The translations under genes and the position numbers were made by a program. This document shows, piece by piece, positions 58,144-64,000 of a stretch of DNA of 64,000 nt. Numbering within the stretch: the first letter of the stretch is position 1; each line of letters opens with the position of its first letter. The DNA is from Gonocerus acuteangulatus. Its lineage: Eukaryota > Arthropoda > Insecta > Hemiptera > Coreidae. The stretch is taken from positions 81,583,214-81,647,213 of the forward strand of contig OX328126.1 in assembly GCA_946811695.1 (NCBI GenBank). The letters run 5' to 3'. The notes beneath the pieces were generated by a model. That model did no database searches. It was not told the DNA's origin and saw nothing but the letters and a program-made list of their open reading frames with translations.

Positions 58144-58689
58144 AATCCTAGATCATTTGAATCGATCTGAACTTGCCAATCTTTTTTGTTGATCGATCTT
58201 TTAATTTCGATTCGAATCGATTCAAAAGATCGATTCATAAACGAGAATCGCCCATGACTAGGTTGACCTAATAAGCGATGTTATTAGAGTTACGTTTTCA
58301 TAGTCTTTGTTTTTATACTGTTGATAACGCGATACGCTGAGCGTTTAACGCCGCCCGCTCTTTCTGTGTAATTCAATTCGAGAATTTTTCAATAGAGCAC
58401 ATGATGCGGTGGACCGGACGGGGAATGGAGGAGTCTATTGCAGCGAATGTCACGTAAAGCACATTTTTCGATCCACACTTTGTGTTCTCCGTGCCACAAA
58501 ATAGAGTGAAATCGCCAGCATTGAGGTTTCCCCGACGAAGAAGACATTTTAATTAATAACGGGCATAAGCGCTCGATATTGTATGAAATACAGTATTACT
58601 TAATATGCACTCTTTTTCAGTACAAACTCTTTTTCCTGGTCATCAATAATTCATTTAATTAATAACAGCGCCAATATTCCCGTCGGTAC

Positions 58690-59600
58690 TTACGACTTAC
58701 TTGTTGCACCGATCTCGAGAAGTGGGTCTCGTTCAGAGATCCGGATTATGAAATAAGAACTCAATTGAAGTTGTGGTAATATGGCAACCGAATGACCATT
58801 TATTAATATTACCACCGAGTTGCATTGACTAGTGTTTCGATGTAACCTTGAGCGAGCGTAGCGACCGGACACGCATAGCGATTATGCCACTAATATAATT
58901 GCTACTGGTTTCCTAGGTTACATAACATTAGCACTTATGTTAATTGCATATTTGTTATGCGTTTCCGCTCGCTACGCTCGCTCATGGTTATATCGAAACT
59001 CTAGTCAATCCAACTCGTTGATAATATAGATCAAGAATGGTATTTCGGTGGATAATGGGCCGATATACAATTTAACATAGCTTCGAACCATTCTCTTTTA
59101 TCCTCGCTATTCTGTTGTGCCCATATGAACTCCACTAAATACGCCAGGAAATCGCGCAGCAACAAACAGAGAAACACCAATCGCTTAAAAAACATCAATG
59201 TACAAATGAATTTACTCTAGTCAATCTAACTCGTTGATAATATGGACCAAGAATGGTTTTTCGGTGGAAAATGGGCCGATATACAATTTAACATTGCTTT
59301 AAAAGAGTACTGTTTCAGTCGTTGGTAAATCCCAAATACTCATTTTCCTAGCCGAAATAACAGCTCAAAGGACACAAAGAACACTACAAAACAAACAACA
59401 CTAAGAAGTGAAACAAGAAACAATAAATACAACTTGTAAAAAACACAAATCTAACAGTAAGCGAACACAAAAAGATCACTAGAACGGAAGAAAGAACAGC
59501 CAATGGATTTGCCTATAGAAATGAACCAATAGAAGTTCTCATTTCATGATCCGGATTCTTGAACGAAACTCACTTCTCAAGATCGGTGCCTTCCCGTCAA
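58690..59600. mobile_element. Inverted-repeat DNA element related to 52984-53636
   Basis: GCACCGATCTCGAGAAGTGGGT near 58706 is mirrored by CACTTCTCAAGATCGGTGC near 59571. Internal GCGAGCGTAGCG/CGCTACGCTCGC motifs at 58850 and 58970 form a second inverted pair, and 59024-59220 matches the reverse strand of 53150-53400. No transposase recognised. Confidence 0.6.
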
Positions 59601-60183
59601 CCTGCATGACTTCATTTCAAGAAACTGGCAAAAACGGAAACGAAACTTACTGATCTAATTACTCAGCGAAAACGCATGCCGCATAATACACTTCAAGCTC
59701 CTGTCAACGCGATTTAGACAAATTTGTGATCAGCCGCGCAAAATGCCAGCCGCTAGAAAAGCGTAACTTCGCAGGGAGAGAAGACATAAGCAAATTTGAG
59801 TCAATGTATGTACTTGCTCGCACTTTAATGGAATGTAAATTTATTAATTAACGGTTGTTTAGGATCCAGTTACTGATAGCGACTCGTGGAAGAGAAAGTC
59901 CTGCATTCGAACCATATTGTACAAGTTGTGAAAGTACACAAAGATCTTCCAGGGCCTTTGGCCTGTCGGAGAATCAATATAAAAAGCGTTGGTAGAGCTG
60001 ATTGATGTTACGTTGGATTAAAATTGGTATAACTGAGTAATGTCGGACGGTGACGGAGACTATTGTCGGAGAAAGAGGAAACGATGGAGGATAAGCCGCG
60101 ATGGGACTGCCGAGCGATAAGATAGCAACTAGATGTAGATGGGCGATGTAGATAAGTACAGAACGGAGGGGAACAGGAGGGAT

Positions 60184-60207
60184 GGGAAGGGGAGGGGAAG
60201 GGTGGGG
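60184..60207 (+). promoter_or_regulatory. G-quadruplex-forming motif
   Basis: Five G runs of 3-4 bases (GGGAAGGGGAGGGGAAGGG then TGGGG) separated by 1-2 bases fit the canonical G4 pattern, in an otherwise AT-rich window. Confidence 0.6.
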
Positions 60208-60270
60208 AGGAGTCAGTTGGCCGCAAGTCTCCGAGGGGAGAGGACGTCCTGATCCGTGGGTGTATAGTGC

Positions 60271-60331
60271 AGTGTTGATGTGCCTCACTCCAGGCCTGCA
60301 ACCCATCCTCGTCAAGACGGAGCCCAATACA
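60271..60331 (+). other. Candidate first coding exon with splice donor
   Basis: ATG near 60277 followed by codons for MCLTPGLQPILVKTEPNT, then ACAG|GTAAAA, a good 5' splice site at about 60331. VKTEP fits the SUMO-site pattern found in transcription factors. It lies about 70 bp downstream of a G4 motif in a local GC-rich patch (60080-60320). I recognise no gene, and no downstream exon is in this window. Speculative. Confidence 0.22.
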
Positions 60332-60459
60332 GGTAAAAAACTAGTCATATTATATGTCATAGAACACAAAATGGCAAAAAACGCCAATCCTAGAACCCGA
60401 AAAAGAGGTAAACAACTTAAAGCTAGTCGAATTACACTCTAAAACCTGCATGTAATTAG

Positions 60460-63400
60460 ACCCACCTTGCCTGTAGTGTTACACAGACTCTTCATTCAGA
60501 TATACTACACCATCACACAACCGTAGTACTCACACCTGCTCTCTACACTAGTAAACCGCTCGCTCCATTAGACGTAGTACCTCAATTCACTCCTCAGAAT
60601 ACTTGATCCTTGTTCCAATAGGTGCAAAGCAAAGGTCCTAAACCATTAGAACAAACCCAATTAATACAATAACCTTCAGCCTCGCTCTAGACAGGAGGGG
60701 CATCTAGTTTTGCATACCTACATACTTCAACAGGTTCACAAGACAGGACTAATGTCATATTCTGTACACCTAGGCCTTTAGATATTCTCTAGACAACACA
60801 CAACTAAAACTAATGTACTCTTTAATACTCCATACACTAGGCCAGTCTGCATCATATCTCTAGACAAGCAAAACACATTCTTCAATCATCCTTTAGACAA
60901 GATAAACAGATTCTTATTCAACCTTTTATTTCCAACCGCGTCTTCCACCATTCACTAGGCGTCATAAACAGCCTCTTATAAAATAAATTTCTTCTTCAGT
61001 CAATGTCAATGCCTCAGAACTATAGACCTGTAGACCTTAACCACTCTCTGGGCAAGACAAACAAGTACTAATTCAAACTTATAATGCTTAACCGTTTGAA
61101 ATAGAAGTCAAACAGTCAGAAGCAAATACCTGGAGTCCTCACTCCACTCTCTAGGCTTGACAAACAATCACTCAAGCAAACCTATATTCTTTAACACCTA
61201 TAAACACAGGTTAAAACATCAGCACTATACACCTAGAGTCTTCAACCACTCTCTATGTTATAGGGTTGCAAAACAAACCACCAGTCATGCAAATCTATAT
61301 TCTTCATCAGCTATAGATGCCAGTCAAAACATAAGTACTATATGCCTAGAGTCTTCAACTACTCTCTTGGCATGACAAACAATCACACATGCAAACCTAT
61401 AATCTTCAAAAGCTATAAATACAGGTTAAAACAAAAGCACTACAGACCTAGGGTCTTTTACCACGCTCTAGGCATGACAAACAATCACACATGCAAACAT
61501 ATATATTCATCAAAACCTATAAATACAGGTTAAAACAACAGCACTATAGGCCTAGGGTCTTCCACCACTCTCTAGGCATGACAAAAAATCATTCATGCAA
61601 ACCTATATTCTTCATCAGCTATAGGTGCCAGTCAAAACATCAGTTCTGAAGACCTATAGACTTTAATCACTCTATAAACAAGTGAACAACCACTGCTATA
61701 AACCTATATTCTTTAACCACTTTCAAGGGAAGGAAGACAACCACTAATGCATACCTTTATCCTTCTACCACTCACTAAGCAAGGCAAACAACTACTCATA
61801 CAAACCGATATTCGCCAACAGCTATATAAATACAAATCAAAACATCAGTACTGTAGACCTAGAGTTCAACCACTCACTAGCCAAGACAAACAACCACTAC
61901 TGTAAACCTATATTCTTCAGCAGCTCTAGATCTCAGCCAAACATCAGTTTTGTAGACCTACAGTCTTCAACCACTCTCTAGGTGTCACACCACTCAAGCT
62001 AGCCTATATTCATTTATTTATTTATTGAGACACTTCGCAGCTTTGGCGACAAGAGCAATAACCTATATTCTTAAGCAGCTATAAATGCCAGTCCAAACAT
62101 CAGTTCTGAAGACTTGTAGTCTTCAACCACTCGCAAGGCAAAACAAACAACCACTACTGTAAATCTACATTCTTTAACCACTTTCAAGAGAAGAAAGACA
62201 ACCCCTAATGTATACATTTATTCTTCAACCACTCTCTAGGCAAGACAAACAACCACTGATGCTAACCTATATTCATTAACAGCTATAAAACCAAATCGAA
62301 ACTTCAGTACTGTAGACAAACAACGAATAATATAAACCTATATTCCTTAACCACTTTCAAGGGAAGGAAGACAACCACTAATGTGTGCAATTATTCTTCA
62401 ACTACTCTCTAGTCAAGACAAAAACCACTCATGCAAACTATATTCTTCAACAGCTTTAAATACAAGTCAAAACATCAGCACTATAGACCCAGCGTCTTCA
62501 ACCACTTTCTAGACAAGACAAACATCGGTACTACAGTACCATAGTCTTCAACCACTCTCAATGCAAGACAAACAACCTCTGATGTAAACCTTAATTCTTC
62601 AACCATTCTCCAAGCAGAACAAACAACCACTGATACAAACTTATTATGCTAAACTACTATAAATACAGATAAAAAAATCAGTACTATAAACATATAGTCT
62701 TCAACCATTCTCTATGTAGAACAAACAACCACTGATACAAACCTATATTCTTTGACCGCTATAAACACAGTTATACCATTATTAATATAGGCGTATAGTC
62801 TTCAACTATTCTATAGGCAATATAAACAACCACTAATTGAAACTTGTAATGTTTAACTATTTGAAATTGAAGGCAAACCATCAGTACTATAGACCTAGTC
62901 TTTAACCACTCCCTAGGCAAGACGAACACCACTCATGCCAACCTATATTCTTCAACAGCTCTAAATACAGGTCAAACCGTCAGTACTTTAGACCTAGAGT
63001 CTTAACCAATCTCTAGGCATTAAAAACAACCATAAATTCAAACTTATAATGCTAACCGTTTCAAAAAGAAGTCAAACCATCGGAATCAGAGAGCTAGAGT
63101 CTTCAACCACTCTCTAGGCAAGACGAACACCACTCATGCACACCTCTATTCTTCAACAGCTATAAATACAGATCAAACCGTCAGTAGTATAGAACTACAG
63201 TCTTCATCCAATCTCTAGGTATTAAAAACAACCACAAATTGAAGTTAAACCATCGGAATCAGAGAGCTAGAATCTTCAACCACTCTCTAGGCAAGACGAA
63301 CACCACTCATGCACACCTCTATTCTTCAACAGCTATAAATACAGATCAAACCGTCAGCACTATAGAACTACAGTCTTCATCCAATCTCTAGGCATTAAAA

Positions 63401-64000
63401 ACAACCACAAATTGAAGTTAAACCATCGGAATGAGACAGCTAGAGTCTTCGACACTCTCAAGCTAAGACAAACACTGCTCATGCACACCTCTATTCTTCA
63501 ACAGCTATAAATACAGATCAAACCGTCGGCACTATAGACCTACAGTCTTCATCCAATCTCTAGGCATTAAAAACAACCACAAATTCAAGTCAAACCATCG
63601 GAATGAGACAGCTAGAGTCTTCGACACTCTCAAGCTAAGACAAACACTGCTCATGCCCACCTCTATTCTTCAATAGCTGTAAATACAGATCAAACCGTCA
63701 GTACTATAGAACTACAGTCTTCATCCAATCTCTAGGCATTAAAAACAACCACAAATTCAAGTCAAACCATCGGAATGAGACAGCTAGAGTCTTCGACACT
63801 CTCAAGCTAAGACAAACACTGCTCATGCACACCTCTATTCTTCAATAGCTGTAAATACAGATCAAACCGTCAGTACTATAGAACTACAGTCTTCATCCAA
63901 TCTCTAGGCATTAAAAACAACCACAAATTCAAGTCAAACCATCGGAATGAGACAGCTAGAGTCTTCGACACTCTCAAGCTAAGACAAACACTGCTCATGC
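60460..64000. repeat. Satellite array, sharpening to a 172-bp repeat
   Basis: Built of units around GTCTTCAACCACTCTCTAGG...ACAAACAACCACTCATGC...CTATATTCTTCAACAGC...GTACTATAGACC (about 100 bp). From about 63429 the copies become near identical with a regular 172-bp period (GAATGAGACAG at 63429, 63601, 63773, 63945), each a fusion of a ~100-bp and a ~72-bp subunit. Upstream copies are increasingly degenerate. It continues past the window. Confidence 0.95.
62012..62061 (-). mobile_element. Truncated retroposon inserted in the satellite
   Basis: A 50-bp foreign segment with minus-strand sequence GCTCTTGTCGCCAAAGCTGC and an (AAAT)n tail, between direct repeats CCTATATTC (62003-62011 and 62062-62070) that belong to the satellite unit. 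Confidence 0.78.

Noticed and set aside
57835..58238. Repetitive protein coding genes over the 17-bp minisatellite
   Set aside because: Several frames on both strands are open only because the unit lacks stops; no start context or flanking coding signal.

Overview
This window looks like nuclear DNA of an arthropod, most likely an insect with a large, AT-rich, repeat-rich genome. The Jockey-type LINEs with an arthropod-style ORF1/ORF2 layout, the Mag-type LTR element, the tRNA-derived SINEs, the hAT MITEs and the Helitron all point that way. I see no intact multi-exon cellular gene. Almost every long open frame belongs to a transposable element. Two weak candidates for host coding DNA are a 50-codon frame with a signal peptide at 42649-42801 and a possible first exon behind a G-quadruplex motif near 60184-60331.

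Layout. 1-2577: nested members of two related hairpin-ended repeat families, called A and B here, plus a tRNA-derived SINE. 2578-14721: one Mag-like Ty3/Gypsy element on the minus strand, with identical 101-bp LTRs and a 5-bp target duplication. It is split by a Helitron (12073-13541, itself carrying a SINE) and by a Jockey LINE. A near-identical 2.75-kb tandem duplication (4332-7081 and 7091-9840) crosses the gypsy/LINE junction. 14813-22302: a large palindrome with arms of about 2.04 kb. Its left arm carries a 2.8-kb family A element, so the right arm serves as the empty site; inside the arms are hAT-like MITEs. 22303-27031: a Penelope-type terminal motif resembling a hammerhead ribozyme core, then a 1.9-kb inverted-repeat element. 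27032-32680: a family A element with a nearly full-length, decayed second Jockey LINE inserted in it (10-bp target duplication).

32681-45340: mostly unassigned DNA with a Tc1/mariner relic, a 2.6-kb minisatellite with higher-order periodicity, the small secreted-peptide candidate, a hAT MITE with an 8-bp target duplication and a 114-bp tandem repeat. 45341-57700: a dense field of family A/B elements, TA-microsatellite-centred palindromes, short SINE tails with target duplications, MITEs and a Penelope GIY-YIG fragment. 57700-60460: a 17-bp minisatellite, an inverted-repeat transposon and the G4/exon candidate. 60460-64000: a satellite array that sharpens into a regular 172-bp repeat running off the end.

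The most interesting signal is families A and B. Their 5' ends are similar, each carries a short subterminal inverted repeat that recurs next to a 3' hairpin, and each has a TA microsatellite or variable interior. The hairpin sequence differs between the families while the fold is kept. The palindrome gives a precise pre-insertion site, consistent with insertion into an A/T run without target duplication. These features resemble Helentron/DINE-1-type elements. No rolling-circle replicase is visible here, so that assignment is inference.
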